A DNA stretch of 64,000 nt from Desulfotomaculum nigrificans DSM 574 (GTDB lineage: Bacteria; Bacillota; Desulfotomaculia; Desulfotomaculales; Desulfotomaculaceae). The notes beneath the pieces were generated by a model that searched no databases, was not told the DNA's origin, and saw nothing but the letters and a program-made list of their open reading frames with translations. The stretch lies in assembly GCF_000189755.2 (NCBI RefSeq), contig NZ_KI912183.1, positions 374,257 through 438,256 of the forward strand, read 5' to 3'. Position 1 is the first letter of the stretch. Every line of letters starts with the position of its first letter. Position numbers and translations under genes: made by a program. Positions 34,142 through 42,485 of this stretch are shown piece by piece.

Positions 34142-34813
34142 ATGTTCGGGCAATTGACAGACTGGTTTCCGGTGTTTCTTTCCCTGCGTACAGCACTTAT
34201 CGCCACAATTGCCGTTACTTGCCTGGGGCTACCTCTGTCTCGTCTTATGGCCCGCAGGGAATTTCCCGGTAAGGATTGGTTGGAATCTGCGATAACCCTG
34301 CCGATGGTGCTGCCTCCTTCGGTAGTTGGATACGGATTACTTATGCTAATTGGAAAAAACGGTCTATTGGGGCAACTGCTGGCCAAAATGGGAATTACCA
34401 TCGTCTTTACATGGTGGGCGGCTGTTCTGGCGTCCACAGTGGTGGCTTTCCCTTTAATGTACCAAAGCGCCAAGGCAGCATTTAGAAGTGTAGATGAGAA
34501 TTACGAAAAAGCAGCCAGAACACTGGGAGCAGGTGAGGTAAGAATATTTTTTACCATAACTCTCCCCTTGGCCTGGCCTGGCATACTGGCAGGTTTAGTG
34601 CTCTCCTTTGCCCGGGCCCTGGGAGAGTTTGGAGCCACCTTGATGGTGGCAGGAAACATACCCGGGCAAACACAAACCATTCCGTTGGCCATTTTCTTTG
34701 CTGTAGATGCGGGTGATAAGGCCACTGCTCAAACGTTGGTGACAATCGTAACCGTGTTTAGTTTCCTGGTGATTTTCTGGGCGAATCGCTGGGCCAAGCG
34801 GCGGAACTATTAA
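34142..34813 (+). CDS. modB: Molybdate ABC transporter permease
   Basis: A 223-residue membrane protein with about five helices and the ATPase-coupling loop EKAARTLGAGEVRIFFTI, followed by FARALGEFGATLMVAGN, the classical ModB ending. It starts 12 bases after modA. Confidence 0.95.
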   Translation: MFGQLTDWFPVFLSLRTALIATIAVTCLGLPLSRLMARREFPGKDWLESAITLPMVLPPSVVGYGLLMLIGKNGLLGQLLAKMGITIVFTWWAAVLASTVVAFPLMYQSAKAAFRSVDENYEKAARTLGAGEVRIFFTITLPLAWPGILAGLVLSFARALGEFGATLMVAGNIPGQTQTIPLAIFFAVDAGDKATAQTLVTIVTVFSFLVIFWANRWAKRRNY

Positions 34814-34826
34814 CGGGGTGACTACC

Positions 34827-35489
34827 ATGCTAGAAGCTTCGTTCAGTAAAAAGTTATGGCACTTTACTTTAAATATAAAATTGGAAGTCGGCAATGAAAT
34901 TCTAGTGTTATCGGGACCATCTGGTGCTGGTAAAACAACCATACTACACTGCCTGGCTGGTTTGCGAAAACCATTCTCGGGTTTTATTAAATTAAATAAC
35001 CAGGTATTTTTTTCTTCTGATGATAAAGTTAATATCCCTACACGTTACAGAAATACAGGCTACCTGTTTCAAGATTATGCACTTTTTCCTCACATGACCG
35101 TAAGGCAAAACCTAATGTATGGCCTGAAATGTAAAAACATGAAGCCGGAATCTACTGGAACTTTACAGCTTCTAGATTCCTTCGGCGTGGGTCATCTTCT
35201 AGATCGCTATCCCCGCCAGCTTTCCGGTGGGGAAAAACAGCGGGTGGCTCTGGCCAGAGCATTGGTCGTTCAACCTCAATTGCTTTTATTGGACGAACCT
35301 TTCAGTGCCCTGGATAAGAATACCAAAGAAGTGCTGCGACAGGAGGTAAAAAGACTCCATCAGCAGTGGCAAATTCCCTTTATACTGGTTACCCATGATG
35401 AAGAGGATGCCCGGTATTTAGGAGATAAACTTATTTCGCTGGAAGGACAAATCAAAGAAGCCAGGCGCATGGTAAGTGCAGTTACTTAA
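34827..35489 (+). CDS. modC: Molybdate ABC transporter ATP-binding protein, short form
   Basis: The 220-residue ATPase has Walker A GPSGAGKT, signature LSGGEKQRVALARAL and Walker B LLLLDEPFSALD, then a His-loop VTHDEEDA. It ends right after the ATPase core, without the C-terminal molybdate-binding (Mop/TOBE) domain of E. coli ModC. ATG 34827 is preferred over GTG 34818 because ACGGGGTG is then correctly spaced. Confidence 0.9.
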   Translation: MLEASFSKKLWHFTLNIKLEVGNEILVLSGPSGAGKTTILHCLAGLRKPFSGFIKLNNQVFFSSDDKVNIPTRYRNTGYLFQDYALFPHMTVRQNLMYGLKCKNMKPESTGTLQLLDSFGVGHLLDRYPRQLSGGEKQRVALARALVVQPQLLLLDEPFSALDKNTKEVLRQEVKRLHQQWQIPFILVTHDEEDARYLGDKLISLEGQIKEARRMVSAVT

Positions 35490-35585
35490 ATTGTGAAAAT
35501 AACATTCAACAGGCAGTTTTTTCAGAAAATAAAAAGGATTTTACTTCTATTTATAGAATAATATTATAAAATAATGTTTATTTTT

Positions 35586-35692
35586 AGCTCCCGAGCCCTG
35601 GAACCTGAAATGGTAGATTATGGGTTCCCTGGCCGATAGGGTTTGTCTGGGAAACGGACGAACCTTCCGTGCGGAAAGGTGGTAGGGTTTAT
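35586..35692 (+). promoter_or_regulatory. Moco/Tuco-type riboswitch, first of a tandem pair
   Basis: The segment has CTCCCGAGCCC, later GGCCGATAGGGTT, a GGGAAAC tetraloop stem and CGGAAAGGTGG. The copy at 35749 repeats the same order with different stems, which argues for a conserved aptamer. The pattern matches my memory of the Moco RNA motif and it lies downstream of modABC; the class should be confirmed with a covariance model. Confidence 0.6.
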
Positions 35693-35706
35693 TAATTATA
35701 TCCTTT

Positions 35707-35731
35707 AACCGCACAAGATTGCGGTTTTTTT
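35707..35731 (+). terminator. Terminator of the first riboswitch
   Basis: AACCGCA (35707-35713) pairs with TGCGGTT (35720-35726), followed by seven or more T residues. Confidence 0.88.
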
Positions 35732-35748
35732 ATTTTTAATCATGTCGT

Positions 35749-35845
35749 TCTCCGAGCCATTAAAACCTAAGGTGATGAAACTATGGTGTTTTGGCCGTTA
35801 GGGTTAGCCGGGAAACTGGTTAGCCTCCCTGTTGGAAAGGAGAGC
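35749..35845 (+). promoter_or_regulatory. Moco/Tuco-type riboswitch, second of a tandem pair
   Basis: It reads TCTCCGAGCCA, GGCCGTTAGGGTTAGCC, GGGAAACTGG and CCTCCC...GGAAAGGAGAG, the same architecture as the copy 160 bases upstream. Its terminator lies at 35865. The gene behind it is a wreck, so this control element is an orphan. Confidence 0.6.
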
Positions 35846-35864
35846 ATTTTTCCCACCTGTCTTG

Positions 35865-35926
35865 AACAGGGCCGGGTTAGTGCTGCTTTTCTTCCGGGGC
35901 ACTTCCGGCCCTGTTTGCTTTTAAAA
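35865..35926 (+). terminator. Terminator of the second riboswitch
   Basis: AACAGGGCCGG (35865-35875) pairs with CCGGCCCTGTT (35905-35915) around a structured loop (GTGC/GCAC); a T-rich stretch follows. Confidence 0.75.
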
Positions 35927-35937
35927 AGGTTGGCTAT

Positions 35938-36540
35938 GTGTCCAAAGCGTCTATAGTAGAGGCCGAACAGGCCTTGGACTGTGCAGAAAGGGCCTTTGCT
36001 GCTTGGTCCGGTGTGAGTCCCCGGGAAAGGGCAGGGTATCTGTTTAAAGCGGCTGCCATCATGAGAAAAAGAAAATTTGAGCTATCCAGTTGGCTAGTTT
36101 ATGAAGCCGGTAAAAACTGGGCCGAAGCCGATGCAGATACCGCCGAAGCCATTGACTTTTTGGGATTTTACGGACGGGAAATGTGCCGCCTGGCAGAACC
36201 ACAGCCCCTGGTGAGGATTCAAGGTGAAGACAATGAATTAGTTTACATACCATTGGGGATTATCTTGTAACCAGCTCCAGAATCCGCTTTATCAACTTCA
36301 CAGGTTCCAAAGAAGTCTGGCTAAGGATTATTGAGCTGGCTGCCAAAACCGTTAAGGGACAGAGATTTATCAAACGCGTGGTGGCTGAGATGGGCGGTAA
36401 GGACGCCATTATTGTTGACAGCAGCGCAGATTTAGCAGAAGCAGCCGGTGCTATTGTAAACTCAGCCTTTGGCTTCCAGAGTCAAAAATGTTCAGCCTGC
36501 TCCCGGGCCATTGTGTTAGAGGATGTATATGATGAGGTAG
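35938..36540 (+). pseudogene. Delta-1-pyrroline-5-carboxylate dehydrogenase remnant (RocA/PutA type)
   Basis: The first frame (35938-36270) reads SKASIVEAEQALDCAERAF through EAIDFLGFYGREMCRLAEP and ends in a stop after IPLGIIL. A second frame from about 36280 reads [31 protein letters not shown] and [15 protein letters not shown], which includes the catalytic cysteine. The parts between (the NAD-binding WNFP region), the N-terminal 60 or so residues and the C-terminal third are missing. So at least two deletions have broken the gene. It has no ribosome site of note. Confidence 0.85.
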
Positions 36541-36550
36541 TCGCGCCTGC

Positions 36551-36577
36551 CCCTGGGAAAACCCGGGGTATTTTTTT
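36551..36577 (+). terminator. Intrinsic terminator
   Basis: CCCTGGG (36551-36557) pairs with CCCGGGG (36562-36568, one G-U), then TA and seven T residues. Probably the terminator of the former dehydrogenase gene or the operon. Confidence 0.75.
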
Positions 36578-36744
36578 GTTTAAATATGAAAAACATGGCA
36601 CTGCCCAACAAGTGGTTTAACGGGATTGGCCTAGCCAATCTGCCTCAGCATAAAGTTAGCGTTTTGCATCACTTATGGCAGAAAGTGACAGAGGCTTATT
36701 ATGAGCCGTATACGCTACTCGTACGTACGGTCTATGAGAAGGCT

Positions 36745-36774
36745 AACGCCGTAGCAAAAAATTACTACGGCGTT
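36745..36774. terminator. Perfect inverted repeat downstream of the cold-shock gene
   Basis: AACGCCGTAG (36745-36754) pairs with CTACGGCGTT (36765-36774). It lies 15 bases past the stop of the minus-strand csp gene and probably marks its transcript end. Confidence 0.55.
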
Positions 36775-36788
36775 ACTCTGCTCCCGTT

Positions 36789-36986
36789 TTACAGCTTTAT
36801 TACATTGGCCGCCTGGGGACCACGAGCACCTTCTACAATGTCAAATTGAACTAGTTGTCCTTCCTCTAAAGTGCGGTAGCCTTCAGCTTGGATAGCGGAA
36901 TAATGTACGAACACATCGCTACCGGTTTCGGCTTCAATGAAGCCATAGCCTTTGTTGGCATTAAACCATTTAACTTTGCCTTGCAA
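36789..36986 (-). CDS. cspA: Cold-shock protein
   Basis: A 65-residue OB-fold protein with [16 protein letters not shown] (RNP1) and DVFVHYSAI (RNP2), ending ARGPQAANV. It binds single-stranded RNA and acts as an RNA chaperone. The ATG has GGGGGAAA upstream. A long AT-rich leader (36987-37080) lies before it, as in many csp genes. Confidence 0.96.
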   Translation of the reverse strand: MQGKVKWFNANKGYGFIEAETGSDVFVHYSAIQAEGYRTLEEGQLVQFDIVEGARGPQAANVIKL

Positions 36987-37159
36987 AATAAATTTCCCCC
37001 TTGAAGTTAATAAAAACCTACTCCTTAATTATTAACAAATATATACCAAACTATTCCTTTTTTACTAATAAAAAAATATTGATTTTTAGAAAATAATTTG
37101 TTGTACAGTAGGAACCCGGTAGGATGGGGATACGTCAATTAATACGAGGAGGGAATTCT

Positions 37160-38050
37160 ATGCAAAAGAAAATAGGCTATATGCTCCTCGGGGCAGTATT
37201 ACTGGGTGCCACATCCTTAATGCCAATTGGCGCGGGGCAAGCAGATGAAATAAATCCATTACCGGTTTCACCTGCTGAGCCAAACGTTATTACTAATCTC
37301 AACAAGGCGGTTACCAATAATTATATTACCAGGGCTGAATTAGCCATCCAATTGGTTGACAGGTTAGATTTGAATTTAGACGGATACAGATTTTTAAAGG
37401 CTCCGCAAGTTACTGATTTTTTCAGTGATGTATCGGTAGATGATCCCTGTGCCAATGCAGTGATGGTCTTGGGGTATAACGGAATAGTTAATACCACGGA
37501 AAAATCCTATCGTCCAAAGGATAAAATTTCTCGGGAAGAACTGGCCAAAATATTTGCCAATGTTTTACGGCACAAGGCCAAAGACGATATTATTAAGGTT
37601 CAACAAATTCCGGAAATTAAAGATTTATCCGCCGCAAATAATGAAACAGCCAATGATATTAAATTAACTGTAGGTCTGGGTATTATGACTTTACGAGCAG
37701 GCGGTAATTTTCAACCAAAGCAAGGAGTAACCTATGATGAGTTCTCCAATGCTTTAAGTAAATTACAACAACTAATTCAAGTTAATAATTCTGATATATC
37801 AGCTAAAATTATATCGCAGCAAGATGGAACCAGGGCTGTGGAAATATCCTGGGGAGAAAAGCCTTCTAGCGGTTATGTCATTAAGATTGTTGACATGAAA
37901 TTAAAGGGTAATACTTTGCTGGTAATTTATCATACCGAAGAACCGGCCCCAGGATCATTTAATTCCACTGTGATTACTGAACCTAAAGATAGTAAACCAA
38001 TTCCACAAAATTTCCCAGCCCAATTAAATATTGAGTTGCGTAATATTTAA
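37160..38050 (+). CDS. Exported SLH-like protein with PrcB-type C-terminal domain
   Basis: The 296-residue protein has a signal peptide (about residues 1-29, ending GAGQA), two SLH-like repeats (ITRAELAIQLVDRL with FSDVSVDDP, then ISREELAKIFANVL and the YRPKDK motif) and a C-terminal domain (about 225-296) with KPSSGYVIKI and EEPAPGSF that resembles the PrcB protease-complex domain. It is probably anchored to the cell wall. GAGGAGGGA precedes ATG 37160. Confidence 0.75.
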   Translation: MQKKIGYMLLGAVLLGATSLMPIGAGQADEINPLPVSPAEPNVITNLNKAVTNNYITRAELAIQLVDRLDLNLDGYRFLKAPQVTDFFSDVSVDDPCANAVMVLGYNGIVNTTEKSYRPKDKISREELAKIFANVLRHKAKDDIIKVQQIPEIKDLSAANNETANDIKLTVGLGIMTLRAGGNFQPKQGVTYDEFSNALSKLQQLIQVNNSDISAKIISQQDGTRAVEISWGEKPSSGYVIKIVDMKLKGNTLLVIYHTEEPAPGSFNSTVITEPKDSKPIPQNFPAQLNIELRNI

Positions 38051-38058
38051 AAAATAAG

Positions 38059-38093
38059 AACAACCGTCAGAAGTTAAACTGACGGTTGTTTTC
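38059..38093. terminator. Bidirectional terminator
   Basis: A perfect 12-base-pair stem (38059-38070 with 38079-38090) with an A-rich start and T-rich end, between convergent genes. Confidence 0.9.
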
Positions 38094-38106
38094 GATTATT
38101 TACTTT

Positions 38107-38544
38107 TTAATGGATAATTAGCACCGGGCAGGAGGCGTGTCGAGCGACCCGGTTACTCACACTTCCCATTAGGTAACCTTTAATTTCTCCTAAGCCACGG
38201 CTTCCCATAACAATTAAATCATAATCTTCTGATTTAGCTTTCTCTAAAATTTCATCTGCCGGCTGACCCAGTACTGTATAGGTATCAATTTCTATTCCTT
38301 TATCTGAAACGGAGGAAGCAACTTCTTCCATCATTTCCTGACCATGTCTGGTTAACTCATTAATAATGGTCTGTTGTGCATGGCCTAGTTGATCCACTGC
38401 CGTATTCACATAGGCCGGCAAACTAGGCACTACGTGCATTAATGTTAGTTTTGCACCAAACTTTTGAGCTATTTCAACAGCATGAGCCAAAGCTTTAACC
38501 GCGCGTTCAGAACCATCCAAGGGCAATAATATCTTCTTATACAT
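38107..38544 (-). CDS. Universal stress protein (UspA family)
   Basis: The 145-residue protein has the Usp fold: ILLPLDGSERAVKALAHA at the start and the ATP-binding G-x2-G-x9-G-S/T pattern as GSRGLGEIKGYLMGSVSNRV near the end. It is a cytoplasmic ATP-binding stress protein. GGAGGG precedes the ATG on the minus strand. Confidence 0.94.
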   Translation of the reverse strand: MYKKILLPLDGSERAVKALAHAVEIAQKFGAKLTLMHVVPSLPAYVNTAVDQLGHAQQTIINELTRHGQEMMEEVASSVSDKGIEIDTYTVLGQPADEILEKAKSEDYDLIVMGSRGLGEIKGYLMGSVSNRVARHASCPVLIIH

Positions 38545-38776
38545 GGCATACCCTCCTTTTTAACACCTATTTCTATTTCACGGGTTAAATTCCTGCTAAG
38601 GAGGGGATGCAATAAAAGTAACAAATAGTTCTATATATCTCCCCCTTTCGTTATTTATGGTATAACTTATGAATGAAAAAATAAGATTAGACTAATTTGT
38701 GAACGGAAATATTTACGAATAATGGCTAAACCAGGACAAATGGGAAGAAAAACGGAATTTTTGTTAGGTTTTTATT

Positions 38777-38806
38777 TTGACAAGCTTCACTTGAATATGC
38801 TATATT
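38777..38806 (+). promoter_or_regulatory. Promoter of the tRNA-Gly gene
   Basis: TTGACA (38777-38782), 18 bases, TATATT (38801-38806), 12 bases before the tRNA. Confidence 0.75.
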
Positions 38807-38818
38807 ATACTTGCCGAT

Positions 38819-38893
38819 GCGGAAGTGGCTCAGTGGTAGAGCATCGCCTTGCCAAGGCGAGGGCCGCGGGTTCGAATCCCGTCTTCCGCTCCA
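38819..38893 (+). tRNA. tRNA-Gly (GCC)
   Basis: The 75 bases fold as a cloverleaf: acceptor GCGGAAG with CTTCCGC, D arm GCTC...GAGC, anticodon stem CGCCT/AGGCG with anticodon GCC in CTTGCCAAG, T arm GCGGG/CCCGT with TTCGAAT, and an encoded CCA. Confidence 0.96.
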
Positions 38894-38954
38894 TTTATTT
38901 TGTGATTAAGCAGGGTAAACATCCCTGCTTTTTTATTGGGAAGGTTTGAAAAAC

Positions 38955-39632
38955 GTGAAGATAAAAGTTTTTAGCAAGTCTTTAGCTAAAGGGCCGGGGT
39001 ACGATGTGGCGGTTTTAGACCCACAGGCCACTGTTCAAGATTATTTAGATGCCATCAATAATTTTATTGAGCAAAATACCGATCCTCCTTGTAAGGGGTG
39101 CGATGAGTGCTGTTGGGAAAGAATTCCCCTTACCAGCATAGATGTGTTTAATTATGTTAACCATTTGAGAGATCAATTAGGTTTAGGCCAAGATTGGCCA
39201 CTTTTGGATTTCCTTGAAAAATACGCCTATATTTATGTAGAGGGCAGGGTAGTGGATATTAGTTTAGGTTATACTATGGAAGGAGCCTGCCGTTTTCTCA
39301 ATCAATCAGAACGTATTTGTTCCAGCTATGTTGCCCGTTCCTTAGTTTGTCAAAGTTTTATATGTATGGAAAGCACCCAAAGAGCCAGTGAACTTCGTTC
39401 TGAATTAGTCAACACCGGAATGGACGAATTGGTACGATTATGGTTGGTGCAAAGTCAGCAAGCCGGGCGACAGCTTTTTATTCATGAAGCGCACCGAGCC
39501 GCCCCCCAACTGGAAGATTACCATGTTAACGGTTTTACAAATAAAAAAAGTTATCAGGAAGTTTTGTTAAAAGACATTTGCAGTAAACGATTGTGGGCAA
39601 GTCTAACTTCCGAATTAAAGAAACCGTCCTGA
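38955..39632 (+). CDS. YkgJ-family cysteine cluster protein
   Basis: The 225-residue protein has the CxxCxxCC motif (CKGCDECC) and further cysteines in CRFLNQSERIC, SLVC and FICM, the pattern of the YkgJ/CxxCxxCC family thought to bind zinc or an Fe-S cluster. Function unknown. GTG 38955 is taken because GGGAAGG (38938-38944) fits it; TTG 38946 would be too close. The hairpin after the gene overlaps its stop. Confidence 0.75.
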   Translation: MKIKVFSKSLAKGPGYDVAVLDPQATVQDYLDAINNFIEQNTDPPCKGCDECCWERIPLTSIDVFNYVNHLRDQLGLGQDWPLLDFLEKYAYIYVEGRVVDISLGYTMEGACRFLNQSERICSSYVARSLVCQSFICMESTQRASELRSELVNTGMDELVRLWLVQSQQAGRQLFIHEAHRAAPQLEDYHVNGFTNKKSYQEVLLKDICSKRLWASLTSELKKPS

Positions 39633-39650
39633 GGACGGTTTAACTATTAT
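39621..39650 (+). terminator. Hairpin overlapping the end of the YkgJ-like gene
   Basis: AAACCGTCC (39621-39629) pairs with GGACGGTTT (39633-39641) around the stop codon TGA. Confidence 0.65.
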
Positions 39651-39772
39651 CTTTCGTTTTTCTCCTGAGAATTTATCTTGCTGGCTACGAAACCAATAAT
39701 GGGTGCTGCCATAAACATGAAAGCCAGAGTTAACATATTAGTACCTGTTAATCTCTTTTCTTTTTTGAACAT
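39647..39772 (-). CDS. Small single-pass membrane protein, 41 residues
   Basis: The reading frame starts with ATG at 39772 behind a strong AAGGAGGTG ribosome site. It encodes a charged head (FKKEKR), one hydrophobic segment of about 20 residues (MLTLAFMFMAAPIIGFVA) and a charged tail. I do not recognise a family. Confidence 0.6.
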   Translation of the reverse strand: MFKKEKRLTGTNMLTLAFMFMAAPIIGFVASKINSQEKNER

Positions 39773-39900
39773 ACCAACACCTCCTTTATGATATTATGAA
39801 CCTATATCTAAGTATTACACGGTTAAGATAATGGTAGATAAACCATTTAATTAGTGATATTTTCTCCGAGCAAAAATAAAAGCTGCCCAGGACAGCTAAA

Positions 39901-40083
39901 TTAGTAGTTCTCTAAAGCTTTCTCCAGAATATCTCTGTTGTCCAATAACCTCATTATTTTATTTCCATCACTTTCTACCCTTAGGCGCTGGTCTATCGTT
40001 TTTAACAAATCTTCTATGTCATCTTTAGTCATAATGGGAAGAAATTGCTTTAGTTCGGCGGGGTCAGTATAAGGCGAAACCAT
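39901..40083 (-). CDS. Small hypothetical protein, 60 residues
   Basis: A mostly helical, acidic protein without cysteines or membrane segments (DDIEDLLKTIDQRLRVESDG). ATG 40083 follows AAGGAAG on the minus strand; the upstream GTG overlaps that site. Family not recognised; a small regulatory protein is possible. Confidence 0.5.
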   Translation of the reverse strand: MVSPYTDPAELKQFLPIMTKDDIEDLLKTIDQRLRVESDGNKIMRLLDNRDILEKALENY

Positions 40084-40358
40084 GCAAATCACTTCCTTTT
40101 CTTAGTTACGGTGTTAAAATATGCAATAGTATAAGGGAAAGTTACAATTCACATTTGAGAAAGATTTAATTAACTCCGTTTGTTAACCCATAATATGGAA
40201 TTTAGTTAATAAATATTGTAACAAGTAAGCGGGAACAATAGTTATGCCTTACGGCAAAATATATTACTCTCCGTTACAAGACCCGATCGGATTGATCGGG
40301 TCTTCGTCTGGCTATGGGTTTAGGGTAAGGATTTTGTGAATTAAGATGTAATGTTAAA
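40084..40358. other. AT-rich intergenic stretch with one perfect hairpin
   Basis: No convincing gene is visible. AAGACCCGATC (40278-40288) pairs with GATCGGGTCTT (40294-40304) around a GGATT loop, without a T tract. A 32-codon frame across it has no ribosome site. Confidence 0.4.
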
Positions 40359-40381
40359 AGGCTTCTGATCCTCAGAAGCCT
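40359..40381. terminator. Terminator of the minus-strand gene that follows
   Basis: AGGCTTCTGA (40359-40368) pairs with TCAGAAGCCT (40372-40381); on the minus strand the stem is followed by TTTTAAC. Confidence 0.65.
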
Positions 40382-40397
40382 ATCTAAAAGTGGTAGG

Positions 40398-40667
40398 TTA
40401 CTTATCTATTTTTCCGCCATGATTTGCTATGATTGAGAAAGCCTGGTTTAATTTTTCCGGGTTGGTTGGCTGGACGAAGTTTATAAAATAGTTAAATTCA
40501 AGATCAGAAAGGGTTCCTCCGCTATTGTCCGGATGTATTGATTCTGTAAAGTTTTTGATGTTAGAACAAAGACCCTTAAAACCTGCCTCTTGTAGGTCTT
40601 TTAACGCTTGTCCAGCCCGGTTTACCGAGGCAAAGTAAGCTGTTGTGATATTGTTTGCGTCGTTCAC
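40398..40667 (-). CDS. Hypothetical protein, 89 residues
   Basis: The GTG at 40667 follows GCGAGGTG on the minus strand; the frame is open a little further. The sequence (LKDLQEAGFKG, SIIANHGGKIDK) looks like a small alpha/beta protein, with GGTLSDLEF in the middle. Family not recognised. The imperfect hairpin AAGCCTTCT/AGAAGGCTT at about 40729-40765 lies between it and the insertion sequence. Confidence 0.45.
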   Translation of the reverse strand: MNDANNITTAYFASVNRAGQALKDLQEAGFKGLCSNIKNFTESIHPDNSGGTLSDLEFNYFINFVQPTNPEKLNQAFSIIANHGGKIDK

Positions 40668-40925
40668 ACTAATGCACCTCGCAATAAGTTTTCCTGTTAG
40701 TATAACCATTTAACCAGGAGAATAATAAAAGCCTTCTGGTTCTTTTACAGAACCTTAGAAGGCTTGTTTACTAATTGAATAAAGACAACAAAATATACCA
40801 CTTGTGCCATGTTTATGAGCCACTTATGACATGATTTTGAGCCAATCCTGCCATCAAGAGAGCCATCTCCTGTATAATCAAAATTGTACGTAAAAGTACA
40901 AATTTTTAATACAGGAGGTTTTTTT

Positions 40926-42485
40926 ATGATCAAGTACCGGGAAATCCTGAGACTTCATGCCCAGGGACTTAGTATGAGGGGCATTGCCGCCAGTTGTTCC
41001 AACTCAAGGAACACGGTGAGTGAAGTCCTCAAACGGGCTGAGAGTCAGGGTATTTCTTGGCCATTTGAGAGGGATATGTCAGATGGCCAACTCCAAGAGG
41101 TTTTGTTCCCTGAAAAGAATGCTTCTTCTAACTTCAGGAGAAGGCCCGACTGCGAGTATATCCACAAGGAAATGGCCAAAAGTGGGGTAACACTTTCGCT
41201 ATTGTGGGATGAATATTGCCAGAACTGTAGGCAAAATCATGAGATTCCTTATAGTTATCGACAATTCTGCCGGTTTTATCATGATTATGCCAATACTAAA
41301 AAGGCCACAATGAGGATAAAAAGAAAACCCGGTGAATTAATGGAAGTAGACTGGGCGGGCCAGACTATGTCCATTAAAGATAATATTACAGGGGAGGACA
41401 TCACTGCTTACGTATTTGTTGCGGCTTTGCCCTGCAGTCAATACGCTTATGTAGAAGCTTTCCTCTCAATGGAGACTGAGAGTTGGATCACGGCTCACAT
41501 TCATGCCTTCCAGTTCTTCGGCGGTGTAACGAGAATGATTGTACCAGATAACTTGAAGACCGGTGTGGAAAAGTCCTCCCGGACTGATCCCGTTATTAAC
41601 CGCACGTATCAGGAAATGGCCGAACACTACAACACCACTATTATTCCCGCCAGAGTACGCCACCCGAAAGATAAAGCTAGTGCAGAAGGTACGGTGGGTA
41701 CCATCTCCACTTGGATCATTGCCTCTCTCCGTAATCAGCAGTTTTTCTCAATTAAAGAACTCAATGAAGCCATCCGTAAAAAATTAACGGAATACAACAC
41801 CAAACCTTTTCAAAAAAAGCCGGGAAACAGGCTTTCCGCTTTCACAGAAGAGGAGAAATTTGCGCTAATTCCCCTGCCTGCTTCCCCGTACGAGTTAGCC
41901 ACTTGGAAAAAAGCCACCGTACAATACGATTATCACATATCTGTGGATAAAATGTACTACTCAGTTCCTTATGAATATATCAAACAACTAGTTGATGTCC
42001 GAATTACGAAAAACTTGGTGGAAATTTTCTTCAAACATTTCCGTATTGCCTCCCATAAAAGGCTTTATGGGAAAGTAGGACAAGCCTCCACAATTCCAGA
42101 ACATATGCCTGACAATCACAAAAAATATATCGATTTCAACCAAGATTCAGTTCTTGAATGGGCAAGTAAAGTTGGACCACACACATTAACCACTGTTAAA
42201 AGCATTTTAGCTTCTTACAAGACTGAAAAGCAAGGACTTAATTCTTGCTTAGCACTAATGAAGCTGGCTGATAAACATTCGGTTGAACGCGTCGAAGCCG
42301 CATGTAAGAGGGCTCTAGACTATACCCTCAGGCCCACTCTAAAGAGTATTCAAACCATCCTGAAGACCGGACAGGATAAATTACCCGAGGCAAATCCATC
42401 TGTGGATAACACAACTAAAAATACAACCAGCTCTTACGGATTCACTAGAGGAGCCACTTACTATGGAGGGAAAAACAATGACTAA
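40926..42485 (+). CDS. istA: IS21 transposase
   Basis: The 519-residue protein starts with an HTH (REILRLHAQGLSMRGIAAS), followed by the integrase catalytic core with the acidic triad in VDWAGQ, PDNLKTG and KDKASAEGTVG, and a C-terminal Mu-type domain. ATG 40926 follows AGGAGG. It overlaps istB by eight bases. A complete transposase of the family. Confidence 0.95.
   Translation: MIKYREILRLHAQGLSMRGIAASCSNSRNTVSEVLKRAESQGISWPFERDMSDGQLQEVLFPEKNASSNFRRRPDCEYIHKEMAKSGVTLSLLWDEYCQNCRQNHEIPYSYRQFCRFYHDYANTKKATMRIKRKPGELMEVDWAGQTMSIKDNITGEDITAYVFVAALPCSQYAYVEAFLSMETESWITAHIHAFQFFGGVTRMIVPDNLKTGVEKSSRTDPVINRTYQEMAEHYNTTIIPARVRHPKDKASAEGTVGTISTWIIASLRNQQFFSIKELNEAIRKKLTEYNTKPFQKKPGNRLSAFTEEEKFALIPLPASPYELATWKKATVQYDYHISVDKMYYSVPYEYIKQLVDVRITKNLVEIFFKHFRIASHKRLYGKVGQASTIPEHMPDNHKKYIDFNQDSVLEWASKVGPHTLTTVKSILASYKTEKQGLNSCLALMKLADKHSVERVEAACKRALDYTLRPTLKSIQTILKTGQDKLPEANPSVDNTTKNTTSSYGFTRGATYYGGKNND

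Noticed and set aside
36586-36849. 87-codon frame opposite the cold-shock gene
   Set aside because: It overlaps the csp gene and its hairpin, and has no family likeness.
38722-38949. 75-codon frame across the tRNA-Gly gene
   Set aside because: It is the translation of the promoter and tRNA sequence.
40244-40342. 32-codon frame beginning MPYGKIYY
   Set aside because: No ribosome site, and it runs through a perfect hairpin.
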